Positions 10,101 to 17,581 of a stretch of 64,000 bases of DNA are shown piece by piece (within the stretch, counting starts at the first letter, position 1; each line of letters opens with the position of its first letter). The notes under the pieces were generated by a model that worked only from the letters and a program-made list of their open reading frames with translations, did not search any database and had not been told where the DNA came from. This DNA is from Deltaproteobacteria bacterium (GTDB lineage Bacteria > JAGRBM01 > JAHCIT01): contig JAHCIT010000002.1 in NCBI GenBank assembly GCA_026129095.1, positions 450,530 through 514,529 of the forward strand. The letters are read 5' to 3'. The translations under genes were made by a program, and so were the position numbers.

Positions 10101-10793
10101 GGTAAAGGCGTCATCGTCGAATCCGATGGTAGCCGTGCCGGCCGCCGGAGCGGCACGGCCTTTCTTGATCTCCTGCTCAACCTGGCGATCCAGTGCATCC
10201 AGTTCGTCCAGGGCATCGCCACCGCCGCCATCATCAAACGAAAAGTTCCCGTCCGAATCACGAACCGCTCCACCGCCTGTATCTATTTCGGACGCACCAG
10301 CGAACGCGCCTCCGCCAATGGATTCTTCTGGTTCTTCCGTTGCAAACGGATCCTCGGGAGCATGATCGGCGAATGGGTCATTTGCCGCACCCGCACCGGC
10401 GGCAGTTTTCTTGGGTTTTGGAGGGGGCGGCGCAACTGGCTCAGGCGGCACTTCCTCCTCGGCAGTGAAATTGAAATCATCGGGCGGAGAAACCGACCCC
10501 TCGACCTCCAGTTTGTCCTCGGAAAGCCCGGCGAACGGATCATCACCTCCGCCAAAAGGATCTTCGGTTTCTGCGGCCACGGGTGGTGGAGCGGCTGGCT
10601 TCGGAGCGGGTGCCGGTTTTGGCGGTGGAGCCGCTTCAGCCTGGGGAGCCGCAGCTCCTTCCTGGGAACCATCCGGCAGGATCACGATCACTGCACCGCA
10701 GCTTTTGCATTTGACGCCGACCTTCTTGCCCTTGGGGATCTTGGCATCGTCGATATTGAAAGCCGCATTGCAGGACTGGCAGACGATCTTCAT
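7170..10793 (-). CDS. Zinc-ribbon (MJ0042) / GYF_2 / transmembrane / multi-TPR protein (long paralogue)
   Basis: 1207 residues; the start is fixed by AAGGAG about six bases before the ATG. Order: zinc ribbon (Cys5, Cys8, Cys29, Cys32); a long acidic/Pro linker with repeated DPF motifs (near 78, 85, 139 and 148); GYF_2-like domain (about 239-300, with LAGPFPIGKI and RDEGPWLPV); one membrane helix (about 336-358); then some 800 residues of TPR repeats, including textbook copies ending in IELDPQNP and IGIDPQNADAY. The N-terminus should face the cytoplasm and the TPR array the periplasm. It heads a two-gene minus-strand unit with its shorter paralogue. Probable role: transenvelope scaffold in motility or polarity, by analogy only. 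Confidence 0.88.
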   Translation of the reverse strand: MKIVCQSCNAAFNIDDAKIPKGKKVGVKCKSCGAVIVILPDGSQEGAAAPQAEAAPPPKPAPAPKPAAPPPVAAETEDPFGGGDDPFAGLSEDKLEVEGSVSPPDDFNFTAEEEVPPEPVAPPPPKPKKTAAGAGAANDPFADHAPEDPFATEEPEESIGGGAFAGASEIDTGGGAVRDSDGNFSFDDGGGGDALDELDALDRQVEQEIKKGRAAPAAGTATIGFDDDAFTDTVAVAAGQYKVKNAKDQLAGPFPIGKIKDLLKSKKIGVKDEISRDEGPWLPVRILLEIPNIENTDLEKFLATASAEAAGAGGFNFDADAIGATGLGGGGMAGNISLIIKVAVGVVVLAIAAGGAFWWYQMREVDFSQLNTAKLRELVSSRQSVTSSREAVSRQSQQKAEAIVSALLVEQFPEAEKELKTAIQKNPSNFQAAALLARLYAFWAEMLGERTKLADGQAMAEAVKGVDATAEHTLIAFAHVLRVAGKTDEAIAVAQNAATVAAGSADAQVALAYALLGKPDQFAAAQAALDKAFAVGGEHQLALIVQARLHELQKDYTQASEGYDKAISARPNAVYPRLMKAQFILRRMPDQSRQAVELLDAVEKIPLAAVKPFRARVLVVRAALLMADGQAGSALAKAREADQVFPSAESKTIVGDALFAAGQVSDALISYAEAIKVDRTYQAAHQRIGRAHLAIGENDKGEAALKEAIRLDPGDLSARVLLGQAYARSGRVELAQIEYEAVIGIDPQNADAYVSLGQLQLTQGRTQDALASFDRAIELDPQNPETFVAIGRTYWELGESSNAISRTRQAVELAPLRIATHQQLAKFLWEIGDYAAALSAYDQAVQLLKADDQNSQLYVERAIVKFYLGRYEEAVADLNQALAIRKSEPQVYFWIARSRLAQAETLVAQAKAIPVPEADALFQAANGEFSKADYYARENPIIAYWWGRAWAGLRQYAQANQQLDVSIRKAQANESQGWSPFIDPDIAKARILTRQEKWREAHAMYEQLLPKLAQEEERIRTLKKYAIVPETAPLAEQFLDWHPRRWPKWEADRLQLLGEIQIEALQVMGYVERDELDRPAQSDATLKRLLSIRPAIPKAHLYRCLIAMDKQDYVGGEGHCRQAIRYDSNLGEAHVQIGYSLLYEKNDSRGAVASWSRALAKTAQLSDKRKMDVIGAIRGQGLGEDEIRRILVGHKYQPAEMAQLGVR

Positions 10794-11021
10794 CGGTGCT
10801 CCTTAACCGGGTAAACTGGCGAAACTACACGAAATCCCTAACATGCCAGACGCAAACGGCGCAAGGAAAAGGTCAACAATAACAAAGGCTTCCATCCGGC
10901 TGTTTCATTTTGCATTCTGGCCGAGGGTGGACAGCCCAAGGGCGCCTTCGTAACCCTGCTGAAAATCTCTGCTACATTTCCGAACTCCCCGCTGATTTCA
11001 TCGAAAGGCCGGTCTTTCACT

Positions 11022-11267
11022 ATGGCTGAATCAACACACAAAAGTTCATCAACTCCGGTTTTCCGTGGATGGGTGCTGGACATCCTCGCCCGAGTACTCT
11101 CCACGCCGGTAGCATCGGAACTCGCCATTACCGAGCTGAAAAAGTCCCTTGGAATCCCGATAATGAATACCATCAAACTTGGCGTCGCCGGGCTCCCCGC
11201 GCAATTTCAGCCCAGTGCCTTTTATGCGGAACCGGACAGCAACCCCGGATGCTCGGAGCCCAAATGA
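11022..11267 (+). CDS. Short ORF translationally coupled to the amidase
   Basis: 81 residues beginning at an ATG at 11022; its TGA overlaps the amidase ATG as ATGA at 11264-11267. The sequence has an amphipathic helical middle (LDILARVLSTPVASELAITELKKSLG) and no known motif. A GAAAGG precedes the start at a long spacing of about 13 bases, so initiation may be weak. It could be a genuine small subunit-like protein or a leader whose translation opens the amidase start. I do not recognise the family. Confidence 0.45.
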   Translation: MAESTHKSSSTPVFRGWVLDILARVLSTPVASELAITELKKSLGIPIMNTIKLGVAGLPAQFQPSAFYAEPDSNPGCSEPK

Positions 11268-12655
11268 CCATCCCCAGTCAACCGCTTTTTGCCGGGCTTC
11301 GCGATCGGTACCGGGACGGCCGGGAAACACCGGAAACGGTCGTTGACCGGTTCCTGGGACGGATCGCCGCCGACCGGGATCATGAAATTCCGCTTAATGC
11401 CTTTCTTGCCCTGAGGGAAAGCCAGGCACGCCAGGAAGCCCAGGCGTCATCCGGCCGCTGGAAATCGGGAAAGCCGCTCTCTCCCCTCGATGGCATACCT
11501 CTGGCCGTGAAGGATGCCGTGAATGTAGCGGGACTTTCCACTCCGGTCGGCACGCGGTTTCTCGGAAAAACACCTGAGCCCAGGGACAGCGAACTGGTTC
11601 GCAGACTAAAAGCGGCTGGCGCCATTATCCTTGGCAAGACGCACATGCACGAGTTTGGATTCGGCGCAACCGGAATCAACCCCCACGGCATGACCGCACG
11701 TAATCCCTATGACCGCAGGCGGATCACCGGAGGATCCTCCAGCGGTTCAGCAGCCGCCGTAGCAGCAGGTCTTGTCCCGGGGGCCATTGGAACTGATGCG
11801 GGAGGATCGGTCCGGATTCCGTCGGCCCTGTGCGGCCTTACTGGACTCAAGGCCACGTTCGGCCGGATTCCGATGGACGGAATCGGGGCGCTGACATACA
11901 CAATGGACCATGCCGGGCCGATGACGCGGACCGTCCAGGATGCCATAGAGCTGTTTGAAATCATCGCCACTCCCGCACTGAACACCATGCCCGATTCGGC
12001 CCGCCCTTTCACGGCCGGGATCATCGACGGGTATTGCACGGAAACCTGCGCCCCGGACGTGTCGAATTCGGTCGAAGTGGCCCTGCAGCTGCTTGAGAAA
12101 GCCGGCGTGAAAACCGTCCGCGTCCAGATTCCTTCGGCATTGGCAATGCATGCGGCAGGAGTCGTAACGATGGGTGGTGAAGCGGCCTCAATTCTCGAAA
12201 CCGACTGGGAAGAGCACCGGAACGAGTTTGGCGGGGACGTCCGGCTGTTCACAGCTGGAGCGCGCAAGCTTGCTGCCCACGAATACCTGCGCGCCCAGAG
12301 GATCAGGACCCTGGTCTGCGCCGAGCATGCTGCTGCATTCCAGAAGGCGGACATCATCATCACACCGATGACAGCCCGCACTGCTGCGTTTATTCATGCC
12401 AAGGCGCTCCGGCGCGGTGAAACCGATCCGGATCTTGTCCAGGCACTGAGCCGATTCAGCTTGCCCTATAACCTCACTGGACTACCGGCCCTGACACTTC
12501 CGGCGGGAACCGATGCCAACGGTCTTCCCGTTGGGCTGCAACTGGTTGCACCCCCGAATGAAGAGATTCGCCTCCTGTCGGCGGCGCTCTATACTGAAAA
12601 AGTGCTTGCCGACCGCTGTCCGCCACCACCAGGCTGGCTACCGCCGTGGAACTGA
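11264..12655 (+). CDS. Amidase-signature family hydrolase (GatA-like)
   Basis: 463 residues. Amidase-signature enzymes hydrolyse amide bonds with a Ser-cisSer-Lys triad; all three positions are visible: Lys83 in AVKDAV, the cis-Ser in GGSSSGSAAA (about 158) and the nucleophile in GTDAGGSVRIPS (Ser182). The overall pattern resembles GatA, but no gatB or gatC is next to it, so tRNA amidotransferase function is unproven and a general amidase is equally likely. I chose the ATG at 11264 because it overlaps the upstream stop as ATGA and matches the family N-terminus; the open frame extends further upstream without homology. Confidence 0.88.
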   Translation: MTIPSQPLFAGLRDRYRDGRETPETVVDRFLGRIAADRDHEIPLNAFLALRESQARQEAQASSGRWKSGKPLSPLDGIPLAVKDAVNVAGLSTPVGTRFLGKTPEPRDSELVRRLKAAGAIILGKTHMHEFGFGATGINPHGMTARNPYDRRRITGGSSSGSAAAVAAGLVPGAIGTDAGGSVRIPSALCGLTGLKATFGRIPMDGIGALTYTMDHAGPMTRTVQDAIELFEIIATPALNTMPDSARPFTAGIIDGYCTETCAPDVSNSVEVALQLLEKAGVKTVRVQIPSALAMHAAGVVTMGGEAASILETDWEEHRNEFGGDVRLFTAGARKLAAHEYLRAQRIRTLVCAEHAAAFQKADIIITPMTARTAAFIHAKALRRGETDPDLVQALSRFSLPYNLTGLPALTLPAGTDANGLPVGLQLVAPPNEEIRLLSAALYTEKVLADRCPPPPGWLPPWN

Positions 12656-12665
12656 CAGGGCCAGC

Positions 12666-13805
12666 CTAGTGGGTCAGGCACGAATCGAGATCGTGCTTGA
12701 TGGCGTGACGGTCCAGATTTTTGCCGATGAAAACAATCTTCGACGAGGGCGCTTCCTTGCCCCATGGCCGGTCATAGTTGGCCGTAAAACGGTTACCGAC
12801 GCCATGGAAAACCACCCGCTTGGGTGAACCCTTGAAGTTCAGAATCCCCTTGCAGCGGAAGAGAAACAGCTTTTCAGAAATCCGCTCAAGAAACGCCTCG
12901 AACTTTTCCGGCTCGATCGGGTCGTGGAAAACGAAGCTGACCGAATTGACGTCGGTATCATGATGCTGGTGCTTGTGGTCGTGTCCGGGGTGATCACAGT
13001 GCGGATCATGGCATTCCTCATCGTGCTTGTGTCCATGATCATGGTGCTGATGTTCCGGATGATCGCATGCGGATTCCCCGCCACACTCGCTTCCATCTTC
13101 ATGGTGATGATGGTGATGTTCGTGGTCCTGTCCGTCGGGATGAGTGTCCAAACCATCCAGAAAATCCGGGGCGTCCTCCAGCTTGCGATCCAGTGAAAAG
13201 GCCCCGACATCCAGCAAGAGACGCAGGTCCACGTCAGCGTGCTTCGACTTCAGGATACGTGCATAAGGGTTCAGCTTGAGAATATCTGCCTCAATCGCCT
13301 TGGTCTGGTCTTCGGAAACCAGATCCATCTTGTTCAGAAGCACAATATCAGCAAAACCGATCTGCTCGGCGGCTGTTTGGCTGTTCTCCAGGTTGCGGCG
13401 GAAATTCTCGCCATCAACTACCGTGATGATCGAATCAAGGCGGGTCAGCTTCTCCATCTCCGGCATAAAAAAGGTCTGTGCCACAGGGGCAGGGTTGGCA
13501 AGACCGGTCGTCTCGATCACAAGATAGTCAAACTTCTGGCGCCCCTTCATCAGTTTCTTGATCCCCTTGAGCAGATCCCCCCGAACCGAACAGCACAGGC
13601 AGCCGTTATTCAGCTCGACGATCTCTTCATCGGCACCAACGATGAGATCGTTATCGATGCCTACTTCGCCGAATTCATTGACAATCAGGGCTATGCGGAG
13701 ACCATCGTTATTCTTGAGAATATGATTGAGGAGTGTCGTCTTTCCGGCACCGAGAAATCCGGCAAGCACGGTAACAGGAACGGTTTCGGTAGCGAGTTTC
13801 GGCAT
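12666..13805 (-). CDS. COG0523 (CobW/ZNG1-type) G3E GTPase, His-rich, putative zinc metallochaperone
   Basis: 379 residues. Walker A is GFLGAGKTT (about 16-24), the family metal-site CXCC is Cys69-Leu-Cys-Cys, and NKMD gives guanine specificity. A roughly 60-residue insert is packed with His, Asp and Cys and resembles zinc-storage loops in other COG0523 members. The C-terminal CobW domain carries FKGSPKRVVFHGV. Known relatives use GTP to deliver zinc (ZNG1/YjiA/ZigA) or cobalt (CobW); no cobalamin genes lie nearby, and the divergent neighbour is a ZIP zinc transporter, so zinc is favoured. Likely co-regulated from the shared 240-base intergenic region. Confidence 0.92.
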   Translation of the reverse strand: MPKLATETVPVTVLAGFLGAGKTTLLNHILKNNDGLRIALIVNEFGEVGIDNDLIVGADEEIVELNNGCLCCSVRGDLLKGIKKLMKGRQKFDYLVIETTGLANPAPVAQTFFMPEMEKLTRLDSIITVVDGENFRRNLENSQTAAEQIGFADIVLLNKMDLVSEDQTKAIEADILKLNPYARILKSKHADVDLRLLLDVGAFSLDRKLEDAPDFLDGLDTHPDGQDHEHHHHHHEDGSECGGESACDHPEHQHHDHGHKHDEECHDPHCDHPGHDHKHQHHDTDVNSVSFVFHDPIEPEKFEAFLERISEKLFLFRCKGILNFKGSPKRVVFHGVGNRFTANYDRPWGKEAPSSKIVFIGKNLDRHAIKHDLDSCLTH

Positions 13806-13912
13806 GGATAATCCTCAAAGGTGGCGCCGGTTAAGCTGAAGCGCCCGGTTCCTATTCACCGTCCGGCATGGACGGGTCAAGAGTCTGGCCACGACTAGCA
13901 GACCTGAAAAGG

Positions 13913-13934
13913 GGTGCCTCGCAGCAGAGGCACC
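13913..13934. repeat. Perfect 8-bp hairpin in the divergent zinc-gene promoter region
   Basis: Arms 13913-13920 and 13927-13934 are exact reverse complements with a six-base loop. No T-tract follows on either strand, so it is not a classical terminator. It lies between two divergent metal genes, next to the direct/inverted repeat at 13936-13964, and could be part of an operator or a leader hairpin. Confidence 0.45.
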
Positions 13935-13935
13935 A

Positions 13936-13964
13936 CTATTAAAGCAATATTTTGCTATTAAAGC
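13936..13964. promoter_or_regulatory. Candidate operator between COG0523 GTPase and ZIP genes
   Basis: CTATTAAAGC occurs twice, at 13936-13945 and 13955-13964, exactly 19 bases apart (about two helical turns). Between them AGCAA and TTGCT form an inverted repeat (13943-13947, 13952-13956). This AT-rich, partly dyad-symmetric block sits between two genes expected to respond to zinc limitation, which fits a Fur-family (Zur-like) operator. A Fur homologue is encoded at 27581. The assignment is inference. Confidence 0.4.
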
Positions 13965-14046
13965 CGTTGCAAGCTGCTCTGGTTACGGCGTATGAACAGG
14001 TCCGGCCACCTTCGTGCGAGGGGCGGCTGGTCACCAGAAGGGCTCT

Positions 14047-14799
14047 ATGAACCTGCTCACTGCTGCCGCAATCCTCGCCATCGTCCATCTGGTTTCCGGA
14101 GCTGCTTTTATACGGCTTCCCGCCAGGGAGCGGACACTCCGGTTTCTTGTCTCCTTTTCAGCCGGAACCCTGCTGGCCATGAGTCTCGTCCATCTGCTGC
14201 CGGAAAGCGCGCTGCATACCGGCGGCGGGTCCGGTCTGGCTGTTCTGGCCGGTTTTTTCGCGCTCTGGGCACTGGAACATCTGGTCGGGCGGCATGAACA
14301 TGTGGACGACGTACACAAGCACGGCGAGCACGAGCCCGCAACGGGGTTGTCCGTTCTGGCCTCGCTGGTCCTGATTCTTCATGGCTTTATTGACGGGCTT
14401 GCCCTCGCCGCCTTCGAGCACCACGAGGGCTGGGCACTTACGGCGCTTTTAGGTTTAGCCGCCCATGCACCCGCCATGATGCTGGCTCTGGTAACACTGC
14501 TCCGGCTGGCAGGAATGGCTACGGGCCCCATGCTCGGAGTCATCGCCGTCACATCATTCACCATCCCTGCCGGGGCATTGGCGGCCAATGGCGGTCCATT
14601 CTCACATCTTGCGGGGAATATCGCCTGGTTCGAGGCTGCCGTGGGTGGAGCGCTGATCTATCTTTCCACCCATCACCTGCTGCCCGCAGTAGAGCACAAC
14701 AAGCGGGACCGGCTGGCTCTGTATGCTGCGGCCCTCGCCGGGGCTGTCCTCGCCGTGCTCCTCGCCGGTCTTCACGGCGGCGAAGGACACCACCACTGA
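14047..14799 (+). CDS. ZIP-family divalent metal transporter
   Basis: 250 residues with about eight hydrophobic segments. ZIP hallmarks: a His-rich cytoplasmic loop (HEHVDDVHKHGEHE), the helix-4 motif HGFIDGLALAAF and a His-rich C-terminus. Helix 5 reads AAHAPAMM where most ZIPs have HEIP, so the usual second-position Glu is replaced by Ala; transport may be altered. The ATG at 14047 is preferred over 14014 because AGAAGG precedes it at good spacing and the first membrane helix starts there. It is divergent from the zinc GTPase gene and convergent with the FG-GAP gene. Expected role: zinc (or iron/manganese) uptake across the inner membrane. Confidence 0.88.
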   Translation: MNLLTAAAILAIVHLVSGAAFIRLPARERTLRFLVSFSAGTLLAMSLVHLLPESALHTGGGSGLAVLAGFFALWALEHLVGRHEHVDDVHKHGEHEPATGLSVLASLVLILHGFIDGLALAAFEHHEGWALTALLGLAAHAPAMMLALVTLLRLAGMATGPMLGVIAVTSFTIPAGALAANGGPFSHLAGNIAWFEAAVGGALIYLSTHHLLPAVEHNKRDRLALYAAALAGAVLAVLLAGLHGGEGHHH

Positions 14800-14805
14800 T
14801 TTCCG

Positions 14806-16374
14806 CTATTTGCTGAGCAGAACCCGGACCGTCCCGTCGTGGGCGTCTTCACCGCCATACCGGACCACAAGATCATCTGTCTGGTCACCGTTCAGGTCAA
14901 CGGCAAAAGTGAAGAAGGACGCCTTGGGGACCTTGATCCGTCCGCAGTCACTGGCCCAGCCCTTGTTCGCCGTGGTCAGGCAGATACGGTAACTGCCGGG
15001 GCCCTCAGACTGAAGCAGATCCGGTCGGCCATCCCCGTTGAAATCCCCGTCAAGCAGATAGGACGTGAGCAGGCCGGAGCCCTGATGGGAAAGATCGAAC
15101 TTGAACGGGATCGTTTCGCATTCATCCGGGTCATCACTGAAAATCCCGTCCTTCGAGTGATGAGCGTGATAGTCAACCGAGATCCGCCCGAACAGCTTGA
15201 TACGGATCGCCTGCCAGATGCTGAAAGGTATCTCCTGATACACAAGGTCAAGCTTCCCATCAGCATTGGTATCAATAAGGCGCGGCTGTTCAGTAAAATT
15301 CTTCACGTGAAATGTCTGGTCCGGGCTGGCCGGGAATTTCCCGCCCCGGTTGCGGTAAACGTAGATCTCCGACAGCAGTTTCAGGCTCGACAGGTCGTTG
15401 ATCGAAACCTTGGAAATCACCACATCAGAGTGCCCATCCCCGTCTATGTCGCCCACTTCAAAGCGGGTAAGCGGGGCGATATGTCCGTGCCGCATCAGCT
15501 CCCGTAAACCGAACCGGGCGAAATCCCACATCTCGGGCGCAGGATCAAAGTTGCCGTCCTCCGTCGCCCGGAAGACAAGAAGCCGGTCGTCACGGGCCAC
15601 CCACAAGTCCTTGCGACGGTCTCCATCGAAATCGGCAAGGAACAACTGCGGAAGCAGCTGGACCACTCTCGACGACCCGAATTCCAGACGGGCGAACAGG
15701 ATGTTCCCCTCCCAGATCGATGACAGTTCCGTATCCAGGGGAACCGGGAATATCTGGTGGATCCGCCATTCATGGGCGCCAGGGGCCCCGTTCTGCACTG
15801 GCATCAGCTTGAACAGGTACCACTGGTCGGCATCAGGCACCATCAGTTCGGCGGTTCCATCGCCCGTATAGTCCCTGAGCAGCTCACGGGAAAGAATTGA
15901 CGTCCGGTCAGGAGCCGTGAACACGCTGCGGACGGTGATGATCCGCTGTGGCTCATCCGATAGCCGCCCATCAGAGAACGAATAGGCGAAGACCCCTTCC
16001 GACGAAATGAAACCGATATCCGGGCCTGGCGTCGCCGGGTCGAAATTGCCCACGTCGTACACCACGGCACGGTCAGAAGCCCGCACGCTCTGGTCTGGGG
16101 TCTTCGGGAATCCATCACGGGTCTGGAGAAACAGGTCGAAGTATTTTTCCACAGTGCGGGTGGTTTCATCCAGCCTTGTCCGCATTGCCACAATATCGAG
16201 AAGGCCATCCCCGTTGAAGTCGGCCCACCGGACACTCCTTACCAGATCGCCCGTAGTCAGCACGTGCTGCTGATGGGAGAGATCCGCCGCTCCCGCTGCC
16301 GAAATTCCTGCAAACATAACCAGCGACAGGGCGGCGCCCGCTATCCTGCCAATGAAACCAGATTCCTGGTGCAT
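14806..16374 (-). CDS. Secreted FG-GAP/VCBS repeat protein (integrin alpha-like propeller)
   Basis: 522 residues from the ATG at 16374, supported by GGAGGGG about eight bases upstream. A Sec signal peptide (hydrophobic run ending AGAADL, about 1-32) predicts export. At least seven Ca-binding loops of type DxNGDGxxDLV are spread evenly: DFNGDGLLDIV, DYTGDGTAEL, DFDGDRRKDLW, DIDGDGHSDVV, DTNADGKLDLV, DFNGDGRPDLL and DLNGDQTDDLV. This is the pattern of a seven-bladed beta-propeller. Such proteins act in adhesion or as surface scaffolds; the ligand is unknown. Its 3' end lies six bases from the convergent ZIP gene. Confidence 0.88.
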   Translation of the reverse strand: MHQESGFIGRIAGAALSLVMFAGISAAGAADLSHQQHVLTTGDLVRSVRWADFNGDGLLDIVAMRTRLDETTRTVEKYFDLFLQTRDGFPKTPDQSVRASDRAVVYDVGNFDPATPGPDIGFISSEGVFAYSFSDGRLSDEPQRIITVRSVFTAPDRTSILSRELLRDYTGDGTAELMVPDADQWYLFKLMPVQNGAPGAHEWRIHQIFPVPLDTELSSIWEGNILFARLEFGSSRVVQLLPQLFLADFDGDRRKDLWVARDDRLLVFRATEDGNFDPAPEMWDFARFGLRELMRHGHIAPLTRFEVGDIDGDGHSDVVISKVSINDLSSLKLLSEIYVYRNRGGKFPASPDQTFHVKNFTEQPRLIDTNADGKLDLVYQEIPFSIWQAIRIKLFGRISVDYHAHHSKDGIFSDDPDECETIPFKFDLSHQGSGLLTSYLLDGDFNGDGRPDLLQSEGPGSYRICLTTANKGWASDCGRIKVPKASFFTFAVDLNGDQTDDLVVRYGGEDAHDGTVRVLLSK

Positions 16375-16483
16375 GATCTGTCCCCTCCTCAACCCCTAAC
16401 GAAGACGGCGTCACCCCCTCCGAAGGAGTGCGCCGTCCGGCCGTAGCCACATGGCCGTCACGAACGGAAACCCGCTATGACGG

Positions 16484-17581
16484 TTAGATAACTCCGCGGC
16501 CCATCTTACTCAAGACCGCCTGCATGTCGCGCCGTTCTTCCTCGCTCAGGCGGGCAAACAGCGTCTGCGTGTACTGGTCGGCCTGGCCCTTCATGGTCTG
16601 CTGGAGCGCGACGCCTCGCGGAGCCGGAAGCAGCTTCCACGGGCCGTCCTCCGATGGCTGGTCAAGACGGTTCACATAGCCCTTCTGCACCAGACCGCTC
16701 ACAGCCGCTTCAATCTCCGGCCGCTGCCCGCGCACCGCCTGGGAAAGCTGGCGAAGACCCAGCTCGGGTTTTTCCCACACGGCCGTCAGCACCTCAAACT
16801 CCACCCGGTTCAGGTTGTGGGGATTGAGGAGCTTTTCCGCGCCAAGGCGTGAGGCGAGCAGGTTTTTGGCGAGAACGAACTCGGCTGCGCCGTCAGTGTT
16901 GACCCCCAGCACCCCGCCCGCCAGCAAGGTCGCCTTGCTGTCTGTTTCGGCAACGGCTTTTGCCGACAGCTTCGCCAGCACTTGCCGCTCCTGCAGGGAC
17001 AGCCGCCGGTTGAATTCAAACCGGACATGCTCGGCCACCGGACGGGTGCGTTCAACAAGATCACGGCCAGCCTGGCTCAACTCAAACCGGGACTGTCCCG
17101 CACCCGACGTGGGGGAAACCAGTCCACGCTGAACAAGCCTGTTCATCTGCGGATTCGTTGGAAAATCAGCAATGCCCGTATTGCGGGAGATAGCCGCCTG
17201 CGTGGAGGCCCCTCGCCTCTTGAGTTCATTAAGAACCACATAGTCCGGCGTTTCGATCCCGTAGGGCTGAATTGCACGTGAGAAAGCCGCCTCGCCGCGG
17301 GCAAGCATCTTCACCAGATCGACACCCTCGATCGTTTCGCCACCCGCCAGCCGGGTTCCATCCTGCTGGTCAATGGCATCGTAGAAATCCTTCGCGTGGT
17401 AATAGGCCGTACGGGTACCAACAGCCGTGGCGGCCACACCGCTTCCCACCACGACGGGTGTCGCCAGAAGCGGAACCAGCGCCAGTACGCACCCCGAGCC
17501 CGTTAACAGCACGCCCGCAACAAGTGCTCCAAGCCCTGCCCGGACAGCCGCCGAATGTTTGTTTTGATTTTCCCGTTTCAT
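16484..17581 (-). CDS. Membrane-anchored protein with tandem MarR-like winged-helix domains
   Basis: 365 residues from the ATG at 17581, with a purine-rich GAGGAAGAG just upstream. Residues about 18-60 are hydrophobic and contain GSGC (possible but weak lipobox), then a second hydrophobic stretch rich in Val/Gly. Two winged-helix-like regions follow: one near 120-195 (STQAAISRNTG, NRLVQRGLVSP, RFELSQAGRDLVERT) and one near 275-350 (LRQLSQAVRG, GLVQKGYVNRLD, LFARLSEEERRDM), each ending in the MarR-style helix. MarR regulators are normally soluble, so a membrane-tethered tandem form is unusual. No effector domain or neighbour suggests a target. Confidence 0.7.
   Translation of the reverse strand: MKRENQNKHSAAVRAGLGALVAGVLLTGSGCVLALVPLLATPVVVGSGVAATAVGTRTAYYHAKDFYDAIDQQDGTRLAGGETIEGVDLVKMLARGEAAFSRAIQPYGIETPDYVVLNELKRRGASTQAAISRNTGIADFPTNPQMNRLVQRGLVSPTSGAGQSRFELSQAGRDLVERTRPVAEHVRFEFNRRLSLQERQVLAKLSAKAVAETDSKATLLAGGVLGVNTDGAAEFVLAKNLLASRLGAEKLLNPHNLNRVEFEVLTAVWEKPELGLRQLSQAVRGQRPEIEAAVSGLVQKGYVNRLDQPSEDGPWKLLPAPRGVALQQTMKGQADQYTQTLFARLSEEERRDMQAVLSKMGRGVI

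Noticed and set aside
13239-13811. Plus-strand frame covering the COG0523 GTPase gene
   Set aside because: The sense strand carries all G3E motifs; the antisense frame shows no conserved pattern.
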